Positions 43,687-51,581 of a DNA stretch of 64,000 nt are shown in pieces. A program made the translations under genes and the position numbers. Location of the stretch: contig JAHLLH010000003.1 of assembly GCA_020444265.1 (NCBI GenBank), positions 1-64,000 on the forward strand, read 5' to 3'. The notes under the pieces are model-generated. The model searched no databases. It worked only from the letters and a program-made list of their open reading frames with translations, and was not told the DNA's origin. The DNA is from a bacterium. GTDB lineage: Bacteria; Electryoneota; Electryoneia; Electryoneales; Electryoneaceae. The number at the start of each line of letters is the position of its first letter. Position 1 is the first letter of the stretch.

Positions 43687-44232
43687 ATGAAGGGCGGTAA
43701 AACACGGTACGCGCTTTTGGGGTGGTTGAGTGTGAAACCGATGAGCGGGTACGATGTGAAAAGGCTGACTGAAGAGAACCTCAGCTTTTTCTGGGGAGGA
43801 AGCTTCGGCCAGATTTACCCCATCCTGCACGAGATGGCAGAGGCTGGGTTGGTGACAGTTCATGAGGAGAAGCAAGGGTCCTATCCAGCACGGAAGGTTT
43901 ACACGATTACCGAAGCAGGTCGAGCTGAGTTGACCGAGTGGTTGAGCGATCCCTCTTTCGAAGAATCCTTCCGAAGTGAACTGCTCTTGAAACTCTTCTT
44001 CAGCGCCGAAGTGGGTCCTGATCTAGCCATCGAGAAAGTGAAGAAAGCGCGAGACGAATCGAAGCAACTGTTGCAGCAGTACCGGGGGATTGAGGAACAA
44101 TTGTCGAATTCGTCTGACCCGGGTCAGGTTTACTTCTGGTTAACCCTCGACATGGGCAGACGAGTGGAACAGGCGGTGTTGGAGTGGAGCCAATCAGCAC
44201 TGCAGATCCTGGAGGGATTGAACGATGCATAA
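43687..44232 (+). CDS. PadR family transcriptional regulator
   Basis: 181 residues from ATG 43687 (AGGAG upstream). The winged helix is clear: TRYALLGWLSVKPMSGYDVKR, SFGQIYPILHEMAEAGLVTV and RKVYTITEAGRAELTEWL. The long C-terminal helical domain (~95-181, VIR4-like) is the dimerisation/ligand region of PadR subfamily 1. It ends 8 nt inside the TonB-receptor gene, so the two are coupled, and probably controls that operon through the twin sites just upstream. Confidence 0.9.
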   Translation: MKGGKTRYALLGWLSVKPMSGYDVKRLTEENLSFFWGGSFGQIYPILHEMAEAGLVTVHEEKQGSYPARKVYTITEAGRAELTEWLSDPSFEESFRSELLLKLFFSAEVGPDLAIEKVKKARDESKQLLQQYRGIEEQLSNSSDPGQVYFWLTLDMGRRVEQAVLEWSQSALQILEGLNDA

Positions 44233-46696
44233 CTCACTGCCTGCATCCCGGACCCTGAATCTCCTGTTGATTATTCTGCTCTTCCTGCTTCCGCTTACCT
44301 TGAGTGCTGCAGATGCAGTGATTCAGGCAGAGGGGCAATTGAGGGGAGTTGTGCTTGACAAAACAACACGTGAACCAATCCCCTCGGCGAACATTGTCCT
44401 TGAGGGAGAGGGGCGCGGCACAGCGGCTGATCTGGAAGGCAGATTTGAGATCCAACATCTTGTTCCGGGTACCTACCACCTCCGTGCCAGCGCACTCGGC
44501 TACGGAGTGCAGGAAATCAGCGAATTGCTTGTCCTGCCGGGTCGTGAGCGCAAGGTCGAATTTCTGCTTCAACCCACCGCCGTGGTTGGTGAAGAAGTGA
44601 CTGTCACTGCCTCCAAAGTGAAGAGTGTTTCTGCCAACCTGCCGACCTCGGCACGTTCCCTTCGCTACGAGGAGGTCCGTCGTTCACCCGGTGCGACCGA
44701 GGATGTACAACGGATGATTCAGAGCCTGCCGGGTGTCGCGGGTGAGAGCGATCAGAACAACGAGATCGTGGTTCGTGGCGGCAGTCCGTTCGAGAACCTG
44801 ATTGTCCTCGATGGAATCGAAGTGGAGAACCTGAATCACTTCGGCTACCCGGCCGGGACCGGTGGGCCAATCAGTGCGTTAAATGCCGAGTTCCTGCAGG
44901 AGGTAACCTTTGCGTCCGGTGGTTTTTCGGCACGTTATGGCGACAAGCTTTCCAGCGTACTCGACCTGAACCTTCGTGAGGGGAGCCGTGAAGGGATCGG
45001 CGGCAGCGCTGATTTCAACATGGCTGGTGTTGGCGGCAGTCTGGAGGGACCGTGGCCGGGAAAACGAGGCAGCTACCTGATCTCCTACCACAAGTCCTAC
45101 CTCGACCTTGTAAATGATGCCGTTGGTCTGACGGCGATCCCGCAGTATTGGAATGCGCAGGGGAAATTCACCTACGACATCAGCAACCGTCACCTCCTCT
45201 CGCTCAACACACTCTACGCAGACGATTCGATCAACATCGAGGATGAATCAGGCTACAGCCGCGGCGCGCAGAAGGTGGACAACGCCAACAGCAAGTTCCT
45301 GCTCGGAGGTCGTCTACGCAGCCTGTGGGGGCCCGGTTACACCGATCTCGTCGTAGCTCGAACGCGCAACAATTTTATGGTGGATGTGTTCAGGGTGGAT
45401 AGCACTGATGCGGGGGAACGTGTCGTCTGGCCGTGGGTCTACCAGGAGTACAACGAGACAACGTGGCAGACGAGCCTGAGCTGGACCGGCAAGGCGAGGC
45501 GTGCGGATGAGTGGTCCATCGGAGCAGGTATCAAACCAATTCGTTTTGAACGTCAGCAGCGGGTTGGGCCCGATACCACAATCTTCAATGACGGATACCT
45601 CACTTACCAGGGGCCGCCCGATGGCATTCCAGACACCCTCGTCCACATTCCGCAGGAGATTCACCGAAGCACGACCGCCATGAAAACGTCCGGGTTTGTT
45701 CAGTATGTCTGGCGTCCCTCGAACCTGATGACTATGGTCGGAGGGGTGCGCTACGATGGCTTCGAGATCTCCGGTCAGCACACCTTTGCGCCGCGCTTCT
45801 CGATCCAGTACCTGATCCACTCCGATTGGCGCGCAGGTCTGGCTCTTGGACGATATTACCAGGCCCAGCCAACGATTATCTACTCGGACGATCCGAACGG
45901 GGCGAACGAATCTCTTGCGCATTCCCATGCGGACCAATTTGTCGCCAGCCTCGCCTGGTTCCCGGTTCCCTCGACTCATTTTACCGCAGAAGCCTACTTC
46001 AAGCAGTACAGCGATCTGTTGGTCAGTGAAGAGGCGGTGGTTCGTGAGACGACAGGGGATTACACGTTCAACAGCGAACGCTATTTCACGCAACGAGAAA
46101 AAAAGGCGTGGGGTTTCGAGCTCTTTGCCCATCGCAGGCTGACGGGTGCCTGGTATGGCACACTTAGCTACTCGTACGGTCATGCAAAAGCGGAAGATCC
46201 GGCCTACGGTGAGTTTGATGCTGCCTACGATTTCCGTCAAGTTCTGACCGGTGTGATCGGCTACAGGATGAATCTCAGTCGAAGAAAGGGCTACAAGGAT
46301 CTGCTGGAGAAGCCGGTGATTGGCGGCATCCTGAAAGTGCTGCCGATCAATGGAGATGATTTGATCTTCTCCTCACGGTACCGCTACATCTCCGGACGAC
46401 CCTATACGAACCAGGTCTGGTTCGGTGAAGGAGAAGTCAGTCCACGACCCATCTATGAGGGCCACTGGGAACATGTGGGCGTGAACAACCGTCGCTACCC
46501 CGCCTATTTGAGATGGGACCTGCGTGTGGATAACAAACATTACTTCGGTGGCAGCGCGTTGACCTTCTACATGGAGGCCCAGAACGTGCTGGATCGTGGC
46601 AATGTCGCCGAGTATGCGTATGCGGATGATGGTGAGATTGATACGGTTTACCAGTTCCGCTTCTTCTTCGTTGGTGGTGTGAAGTACGAGTTTTAA
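44225..46696 (+). CDS. TonB-dependent outer-membrane receptor with CarboxypepD_reg domain
   Basis: 823 residues. Signal peptide, then a carboxypeptidase regulatory-like domain (~38-118: GVVLDKTTREPIPSANIVLE, GRFEIQHLVPGTYHLRA). A plug domain follows (~125-250: DVQRMIQSLPGVAGESDQNN, EIVVRGGSPFENLIVLDGIE, SGGFSARYGDKLSSVLD), and a 22-strand-type barrel to the terminal FFFVGGVKYEF. It imports an unknown ligand using TonB energy. The gene overlaps the PadR regulator and precedes, by 123 nt without a terminator, the hydrolase/flavoprotein/radical SAM genes, so its ligand may be linked to them. Confidence 0.92.
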   Translation: MHNSLPASRTLNLLLIILLFLLPLTLSAADAVIQAEGQLRGVVLDKTTREPIPSANIVLEGEGRGTAADLEGRFEIQHLVPGTYHLRASALGYGVQEISELLVLPGRERKVEFLLQPTAVVGEEVTVTASKVKSVSANLPTSARSLRYEEVRRSPGATEDVQRMIQSLPGVAGESDQNNEIVVRGGSPFENLIVLDGIEVENLNHFGYPAGTGGPISALNAEFLQEVTFASGGFSARYGDKLSSVLDLNLREGSREGIGGSADFNMAGVGGSLEGPWPGKRGSYLISYHKSYLDLVNDAVGLTAIPQYWNAQGKFTYDISNRHLLSLNTLYADDSINIEDESGYSRGAQKVDNANSKFLLGGRLRSLWGPGYTDLVVARTRNNFMVDVFRVDSTDAGERVVWPWVYQEYNETTWQTSLSWTGKARRADEWSIGAGIKPIRFERQQRVGPDTTIFNDGYLTYQGPPDGIPDTLVHIPQEIHRSTTAMKTSGFVQYVWRPSNLMTMVGGVRYDGFEISGQHTFAPRFSIQYLIHSDWRAGLALGRYYQAQPTIIYSDDPNGANESLAHSHADQFVASLAWFPVPSTHFTAEAYFKQYSDLLVSEEAVVRETTGDYTFNSERYFTQREKKAWGFELFAHRRLTGAWYGTLSYSYGHAKAEDPAYGEFDAAYDFRQVLTGVIGYRMNLSRRKGYKDLLEKPVIGGILKVLPINGDDLIFSSRYRYISGRPYTNQVWFGEGEVSPRPIYEGHWEHVGVNNRRYPAYLRWDLRVDNKHYFGGSALTFYMEAQNVLDRGNVAEYAYADDGEIDTVYQFRFFFVGGVKYEF

Positions 46697-46819
46697 TGTG
46701 GTCCGTTTGTCTGGAAATAATCCCTGCCAGCAGCATGCATGAGCATGCGGGGGATGCTCTCCTGCTCGGAAGCGCGAACCAGAAATCAGTACCTTCCGGC
46801 AGGTTCTCAAGGGGGCATT

Positions 46820-47473
46820 TTGCGTCAGCCATACTTCACAGAGGCTACTCTTCGTCCGGTTACGGATGAGCTGTACGAGCAGCATGTAAACAAACATCAC
46901 ACGGTGGATGACTTTCGACCAGAACACTCAGCCTTGCTGGTTCTGGACTGTCAACAGTATTTCTTCCACCCTGATTCACATGCCTTTGCCCCGAGTGCGC
47001 CTCCCATTCTCGGCGGAATCCTCGACATGATCGATGAGTTTCAGCAAAGGGAACGTCCGGTCATATTGACTCGCCATGAAAACACGCTGGAAAATGCCGG
47101 CAGGATGGCTTCATGGTGGCGTGATCTTCTGACCGCAGACCACCCCTTCGCGGCTCTACTGCCTGAACTTGAGGAACGGCACCTCGATACAATCCGAAAA
47201 ACTCAGTATGATGCCTTTTTGAACAGCGATTTGGATGCTCGACTACGCTCCGCTGGAGTCCAACAAGTCGTTGTAACAGGCGTGTTGACCCACCTATGCT
47301 GTGAGACCACTGCTCGTTCAGCCTTCATGCATGGGTACGACGTTTTCTTCCCTGTTGATGGGACCGCAACCTATTCGATTGACTACCATCGCGGTAGTCT
47401 CAAAAACCTTGCCCATGCCTGCGCGAGCCTGACTCGAATGAGCGACCTGCTCCATCGGATGGAGAAGATATGA
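46820..47473 (+). CDS. Isochorismatase-like cysteine hydrolase
   Basis: 217 residues from TTG 46820 (AAGGGGG 4-5 nt upstream); an ATG at 46739 would add unconserved residues. The cysteine-hydrolase triad is present: Asp in ALLVLDCQQYF, Lys in IRKTQYDAFLNSDLD, and Cys in VVTGVLTHLCCETTARSAFM. Family members include isochorismatase, nicotinamidase and N-carbamoylsarcosine amidase; the substrate is unknown. The stop overlaps the next gene by 4 nt. First of a tightly coupled three-gene set. Confidence 0.85.
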   Translation: MRQPYFTEATLRPVTDELYEQHVNKHHTVDDFRPEHSALLVLDCQQYFFHPDSHAFAPSAPPILGGILDMIDEFQQRERPVILTRHENTLENAGRMASWWRDLLTADHPFAALLPELEERHLDTIRKTQYDAFLNSDLDARLRSAGVQQVVVTGVLTHLCCETTARSAFMHGYDVFFPVDGTATYSIDYHRGSLKNLAHACASLTRMSDLLHRMEKI

Positions 47474-48360
47474 CCGACACAATTGTGATCGTTGGGGGTG
47501 GACCGGCGGGGATTACAGCGGCGATTCAGTTAAAACGGCTTGGACGGTCTGTGATACTCGTTGAGTCCGGCCGTCTGGGTGGCATGCTGTGGGAAGCGAA
47601 TTTAGTAGAGAATTATCCCGGTTTCCCAAAGGGAATCCAGGGCCCTCGTCTCGCCCGGTTGATGGAACGGCACGTGAAGGAACTGGGCATTGAAGTGATA
47701 CAGCATCACGTCGCAAAAGCCGGGTATTCAGCGGGCCGTTTTGCGCTCAAATTGTCCAATGGACAAACCACTCTCGGCACCATTCTTGTCCTGGCCACAG
47801 GGACTGTCCCGGGGACATGGGAAATGCCTCGGATATCCGGCGATGTCGACCAGATGATCCATCGGGAGATCACCCCTCTGCTTTCCCTGGACGGAAAGCA
47901 GATTGCGGTTATTGGTAGTGGGGACGCTGCGTTCGACTATGCCCTCAATTTGTCGCAGAATAACACGGTCCAGTTGGGCACTCGAACGGAGGGTGAGAAG
48001 AGTCTGCAACTGTTGCGGGATCGTGTTGAAGAATCGAACTCCATTACCTGGAATAAAGGGGCGTACCTTGGCAAAATCGAACGGCTTGAGGAGAAGCTCC
48101 GCTTGACCTGGATGGACACTGGGGGGACGTGGACAACCGATGTTGATGCCCTTGTCGCTGCTGTGGGACGGGTTGCGAACAATCGTCTCTATGAGGGTTT
48201 GTCGGCGGAATTACGTGAACGGTTGCTGGAAGAGGGCAAGTTGCATCTGATCGGTGATGTGGTGAATGGTGTGGAACGTCAGACCGCTATTGCCGTTGGG
48301 GACGGGATGAACGTCGCGATGAAAATTGAGCGACAGTTGACGAGGGAGCGTGTTGAGTGA
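47470..48360 (+). CDS. Thioredoxin-reductase-like flavoprotein without the redox CxxC (FNR-type)
   Basis: 296 residues. FAD-binding VIVGGGPAGITAAIQLKRLG, TrxR-type LGGMLWEANLVENYPGFP, the ATG loop LVLATGTVPG, a second Rossmann fold IAVIGSGDAAFDYALNLS for NAD(P)H, and C-terminal LIGDVVNGVERQTAIAVGDG. The CATC-type disulfide expected just before the second Rossmann fold is replaced by DQMIHREITPLL. TrxR-fold proteins lacking this pair include bacterial ferredoxin/flavodoxin-NADP reductases, so electron delivery to the downstream radical SAM enzyme is plausible. Overlaps both neighbours by 4 nt. Confidence 0.85.
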   Translation: MTDTIVIVGGGPAGITAAIQLKRLGRSVILVESGRLGGMLWEANLVENYPGFPKGIQGPRLARLMERHVKELGIEVIQHHVAKAGYSAGRFALKLSNGQTTLGTILVLATGTVPGTWEMPRISGDVDQMIHREITPLLSLDGKQIAVIGSGDAAFDYALNLSQNNTVQLGTRTEGEKSLQLLRDRVEESNSITWNKGAYLGKIERLEEKLRLTWMDTGGTWTTDVDALVAAVGRVANNRLYEGLSAELRERLLEEGKLHLIGDVVNGVERQTAIAVGDGMNVAMKIERQLTRERVE

Positions 48361-49298
48361 AGGTTGTCCAGCGGGCAGGAAATCCAGACGTGGCGATGGT
48401 CTATATCGCCCAAATGGATTCCGGTCACAAGATTGAGTTTGTTGAATCAGTTGAGCCCCCCATCCCTCGTGATACAAAATGGGTCAACATTCTCTCCACC
48501 CTTCACGGCTGCCCGGTTCGCTGTGCATTTTGTGATGCCGGTCTTCGTTACAAAGGGAAGCTTTCCGCTCAAGAGATGCTCGATCAAATCGATTACATGG
48601 TCGGACGTAGGTACCCTTCGAAATCCATCCCCTGTGAGAAATGGAAAATTCAGTTTGCACGGATGGGAGATCCCGCCTTCAACCGAGCTGTGATGGACGT
48701 CCTCCGCGACCTGCCACAGCGCTATGATGCACCCGGGTTGTTCCCCTCAATTTCGACCATTGCGCCATGTGGCTGCGATCGATTCTTTGAAGAGTTGATC
48801 AACGTAAAGCATGAGCTTTATCCCGAACGGTTCCAGTTCCAGTTTTCGCTTCACTCTTCAAAGGAGGCGACCCGTAAGCGGTTGATTCCTGTTGACACAT
48901 GGAGCTTTGTTGAGATGGCGGAGTATGCGGAACGTCTCTACTCGGGAGTCGGAAGGAAACCATCCCTCAACTTTGCCTTGATGCAGGGTGTCGAAGTCGA
49001 TCCAGTTGTCTTGCGGAACTCATTTTCCCCGGACCTCTTTGTGATCAAGTTGACCCCGCTCAATCCGACTTGCCAGTCGGAGGACAATCGCCTCAACTCG
49101 CTCTACAAACAGGAGGATGAGTGGAACAGGACGGTGGAGCGGTTGCGATCAGTTGGTTATACGGTGATTGTGAGTGTGGGCGAACTGGAAGAGAATGCCA
49201 TCGGCAGCAACTGCGGGCAGTACATCCAGGCCCTCGAGGGGAATGGAGAGAAGCCTGAGGGGTCATACTGCTATGCTATCGAAACCGAACCCGTTTAA
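48357..49298 (+). CDS. RlmN/Cfr-like radical SAM enzyme, divergent and N-terminally short
   Basis: 313 residues, starting with GTG that overlaps the preceding stop. STLHGCPVRCAFCDAGL holds the CxxxCxxC cluster motif. Further blocks align with RlmN: ARMGDPAFNRAVMD (RlmN MGEPLLN), FSLHSSKEATRKRLIPVD (SLHAPNDEIRDEIVPIN), VIKLTPLNPTC (INLIPWNP) and SNCGQYIQ (AACGQL). The last keeps the methyl-carrying cysteine (E. coli C355). The position of E. coli C118, seven residues before the first cluster cysteine, is Ile. The ~90-residue N-terminal RNA-binding domain of RlmN is absent. The substrate is therefore probably not the standard 23S/tRNA site. Confidence 0.85.
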   Translation: MKVVQRAGNPDVAMVYIAQMDSGHKIEFVESVEPPIPRDTKWVNILSTLHGCPVRCAFCDAGLRYKGKLSAQEMLDQIDYMVGRRYPSKSIPCEKWKIQFARMGDPAFNRAVMDVLRDLPQRYDAPGLFPSISTIAPCGCDRFFEELINVKHELYPERFQFQFSLHSSKEATRKRLIPVDTWSFVEMAEYAERLYSGVGRKPSLNFALMQGVEVDPVVLRNSFSPDLFVIKLTPLNPTCQSEDNRLNSLYKQEDEWNRTVERLRSVGYTVIVSVGELEENAIGSNCGQYIQALEGNGEKPEGSYCYAIETEPV

Positions 49299-49320
49299 GC
49301 TTGGTTGATTACGATTAGAA

Positions 49321-50004
49321 TCACACGTATTTGCCCGCCTCACGCAGGGTCAAGCCTGCCATGTTTTCCTGGTGACGGTCAAGAAACTGACGCACGCTGT
49401 CCGGGTCGGTTTTGGAGTGTTGACGCAACGCCCAGCCGATCGCTTTCCGCATCCAGAAGGTGCTGTCCTTCAATTGCGCTTCGCAGAAAGCGAATAGCAT
49501 CTCGGTGTCGGTCTCGTCCTTGAACTTGAGCTGACTCAGGATCGCGGATCGTCGAATCCACAAATCGTCATTCCGAATCCATTTCTTCAGGATTGGCTTC
49601 ATTTCGTCCGGGTGCCGCATCAGCAGCTCGCCAATTAAGTTGGCTGCGATAAAATCGACATGGTCCCACCACGCCCCTGTGATGATCATCTCCTGATAGA
49701 GTGGTAGCATCTCCATGTTGATGAATTTCTTGAAACGCCAGGCGATGTCCTGCGCAGCGTAGCGCTCCTCACGGTACCGGGCATTCTCCCACAGGTGACG
49801 GACCACCCACTCGTAGTCATCCGTATTCTTGATCGGGCACTCTTTCCAGGCAGTTCGTTCAACCTGCTTCACAATTGCCGCTTTCACTCCGAGATAGGGC
49901 ATTTCGGACTTCATGTAGGCTTGCATTTGCGGGGCACGTTCCGGGTCACGAGCCATGTGCAGGCCCTTACGGATGGCAGCGGGCAGTGGGTGTAGGTCGG
50001 GCAT
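49321..50004 (-). CDS. DNA alkylation repair protein (AlkD-like HEAT repeat)
   Basis: 227 residues of AlkD-type HEAT-like repeats: P-Y-LGVKAAIVKQVER, ERYAAQDIAWRFKKFI, WWDHVDFIAANLIGELL, DDLWIRRSAILSQLKFK and FWMRKAIGWALRQHSKTDP. AlkD glycosylases remove bulky or cationic alkyl purines (3mA, 7mG). The aromatic and Asp residues of the DNA-facing cleft (W-W-D, W-I-R-R, F-W-M-R-K) are kept. It converges on the radical SAM gene with only 22 nt between stops. Confidence 0.9.
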   Translation of the reverse strand: MPDLHPLPAAIRKGLHMARDPERAPQMQAYMKSEMPYLGVKAAIVKQVERTAWKECPIKNTDDYEWVVRHLWENARYREERYAAQDIAWRFKKFINMEMLPLYQEMIITGAWWDHVDFIAANLIGELLMRHPDEMKPILKKWIRNDDLWIRRSAILSQLKFKDETDTEMLFAFCEAQLKDSTFWMRKAIGWALRQHSKTDPDSVRQFLDRHQENMAGLTLREAGKYV

Positions 50005-50090
50005 GGTCAGTCCTTGCTGGGTGGTTTGTCCGGTGAAAGATAGGGGAGGGTAGCTCGAAAAGAATAGTGGGTGAGGTGGTAAAACCTAAG

Positions 50091-50123
50091 AGAAAATCCC
50101 CGACCGGATTGCCAGTCGGGGAT
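50091..50123 (-). terminator. Intrinsic terminator of the redox operon
   Basis: ATCCCCGAC (50096-50104) pairs with GTCGGGGAT (50115-50123), with extra GG/CC inside; on the minus strand TTTTCTC follows. It lies about 22 nt after the polyferredoxin stop. Confidence 0.88.
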
Positions 50124-50144
50124 GGAATCTTTAGAGAGTTGACT

Positions 50145-50627
50145 TTATTTCGCGGGCATGGTCATCGCCCAGGGGAGAGGTTTGACCTCGACCTGTTCCT
50201 CGACCTTGTGATCGGGGATGGGTTCATCAGCCCAGACCAGAGCGCCGGTGGGGCAGACCTTGGCGCAAGCAGGGTCGCCGCCACAAGTGTCACACTTGAC
50301 AATCTCCTCGTACTGCTCGTCGAAGTGGATGTTGCCGAAGGGGCAAGCGACCGTACACATCTTGCAGAGGATGCATTTGTCGGTCCGTTCAATTGCGCCG
50401 GTTTCCGGGTTGCGTTCCAGTGCACCCGTCGGACAGACCATCTGGCAGGCCGCTTCCTCACACTGCAAACAGAGGACGACCGATTTGACCTCGTTTTTAA
50501 GCGTGTAGGCACGCACACGAGTCAGTGCCGGGTGACGCGGGTCTTTTGTGTGCACAAAGCTGCAGGCGACTTCACAGTTTTTGCAGTCGGTGCAGCGATA
50601 AGGTGTCACAAACAGTCGTTTCGCCAT
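50145..50627 (-). CDS. Four-cluster ferredoxin (HycB/CooF-like electron-transfer subunit)
   Basis: 160 residues from ATG 50627 (GAGGG 5 nt upstream). Four CxxCxxC...C-type groups bind up to four [4Fe-4S] clusters: CTDCKNCEVAC, CLQCEEAACQMVCP, CILCKMCTVACP and CDTCGGDPACAKVCP. This is the DMSO-reductase/hydrogenase electron-transfer subunit family. No partner catalytic subunit is adjacent, so it probably serves as a shared carrier for the oxidoreductase genes upstream on the same strand. The last gene before the terminator. Confidence 0.9.
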   Translation of the reverse strand: MAKRLFVTPYRCTDCKNCEVACSFVHTKDPRHPALTRVRAYTLKNEVKSVVLCLQCEEAACQMVCPTGALERNPETGAIERTDKCILCKMCTVACPFGNIHFDEQYEEIVKCDTCGGDPACAKVCPTGALVWADEPIPDHKVEEQVEVKPLPWAMTMPAK

Positions 50628-50649
50628 CGTATCCCTCGACATCGATATG

Positions 50650-50786
50650 TCTGGCCCGGGCAATCTTGTTGCCCGGGTTTCTTCACGTTATTTTCTGCGT
50701 CAAGACCTTTTACCGATTCAGCCCTGACTGCTTTTTCGCACCTTGGGCGCGATGTGTGTGTCAGATCTGAGGATCTGACACAACGG
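50650..50786. repeat. Palindromic repeats between LOG gene and polyferredoxin
   Basis: Contains CCCGGGCAATCTTGTTGCCCGGG (50656 region; arms CCCGGGCAA/TTGCCCGGG) and a partial GATCTGA-family copy (50741-50786) with GTGTCAGATC-TGAG-GATCTGACAC. Confidence 0.75.
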
Positions 50787-50789
50787 TAA

Positions 50790-51380
50790 CTACACTTCAT
50801 CCTTGCCAAACCACTTGTTCGGCAATGCAGGCGGTTGGTAGGTCGCGAGATACTCGGGTACCTGTTCGACTCTCTCCACCACCTTGAACACTCGAAGCAC
50901 ATCCATCTTGATGAAGCGCTTCTCAATCATCTCGTCAAAGAGTTCGAACAGCCGTTCGTAATAGCCTTCCAGATTGACCACCACAATCGGCTTGGCATGC
51001 TGCTTCAGCGACTTCAGCACCGCCTGTTCTAGCATTTCTTCCATCGTGCCGATGGAACCGGGAAGGGCGATAAAAGCATCCGCCTTCGCTGCGATGGTCG
51101 CCTTGCGGGTCTTCATGTCAGGAGTGACAATCATCTCCTCGACATGCTCGCTGGCGATCCCACGTGCCACCAGCATCTCAGGCACCACTCCAATGGATCG
51201 TCCGCCTGCGGCTTTCACCGTCTCGGCTAGATGCCCCATCAGCCCAACACTCGCACCGCCAAAGATCATCTCCCAACCATGCTCGCCGATAATCCGGCCA
51301 AGTTTGCGTGCGCCGTTGACATAGATCTCATCAATCGCATCGCTGGAGGAACAGAAGACAGCTACTCGTCGAATCTCCAT
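50790..51380 (-). CDS. LOG family protein (putative nucleotide phosphoribohydrolase)
   Basis: 196 residues. LOG/Rossmann motifs: VAVFCSSSDAIDEIY, MIFGGASVGLMGHLAETVKAAGG, DMKTRKATIAAKADAFIALPG. The usual PGGxGTxxE reads PGSIGTMEE, with Ser for the second Gly, but the catalytic Glu and Arg of MxxRK are kept. Family enzymes release free base from nucleoside 5'-monophosphates. It sits inside the redox gene block between repeat arrays, with no obvious functional link. Confidence 0.88.
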   Translation of the reverse strand: MEIRRVAVFCSSSDAIDEIYVNGARKLGRIIGEHGWEMIFGGASVGLMGHLAETVKAAGGRSIGVVPEMLVARGIASEHVEEMIVTPDMKTRKATIAAKADAFIALPGSIGTMEEMLEQAVLKSLKQHAKPIVVVNLEGYYERLFELFDEMIEKRFIKMDVLRVFKVVERVEQVPEYLATYQPPALPNKWFGKDEV

Positions 51381-51429
51381 CGGATCCCCGTCTGTCCCCC
51401 ATTCTATTGCGCTGCTTGTTTCGCTTCCC

Positions 51430-51580
51430 GTTCCGTCAGGTCCTAAGCGTAGCGGAGACCTGACGGTTCTATCGCGCCTTCGGCGCGAATGGTGTGTCAG
51501 ATCTGAGGATCTGACACAACTTCAAATGCGGTCGATGGACTTCGCCCATCCTCGCCTGATTCGGAGAATCCGGCCTACAG
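51430..51580. repeat. Palindromic repeat array, GATCTGA family copy 4 plus CCGGATTC-type module
   Basis: 51430-51520 repeats the order TCAGGTC...GACCTGA, GCGCCTTCGGCGC, TGTCAGATC-TGAG-GATCTGACA. 51528-51580 continues with GCGGTCGATGGACTTCGCCC and ATTCGGAGAATCCGGCCTAC, which resembles the 55770 region. Confidence 0.8.
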
Positions 51581-51581
51581 C

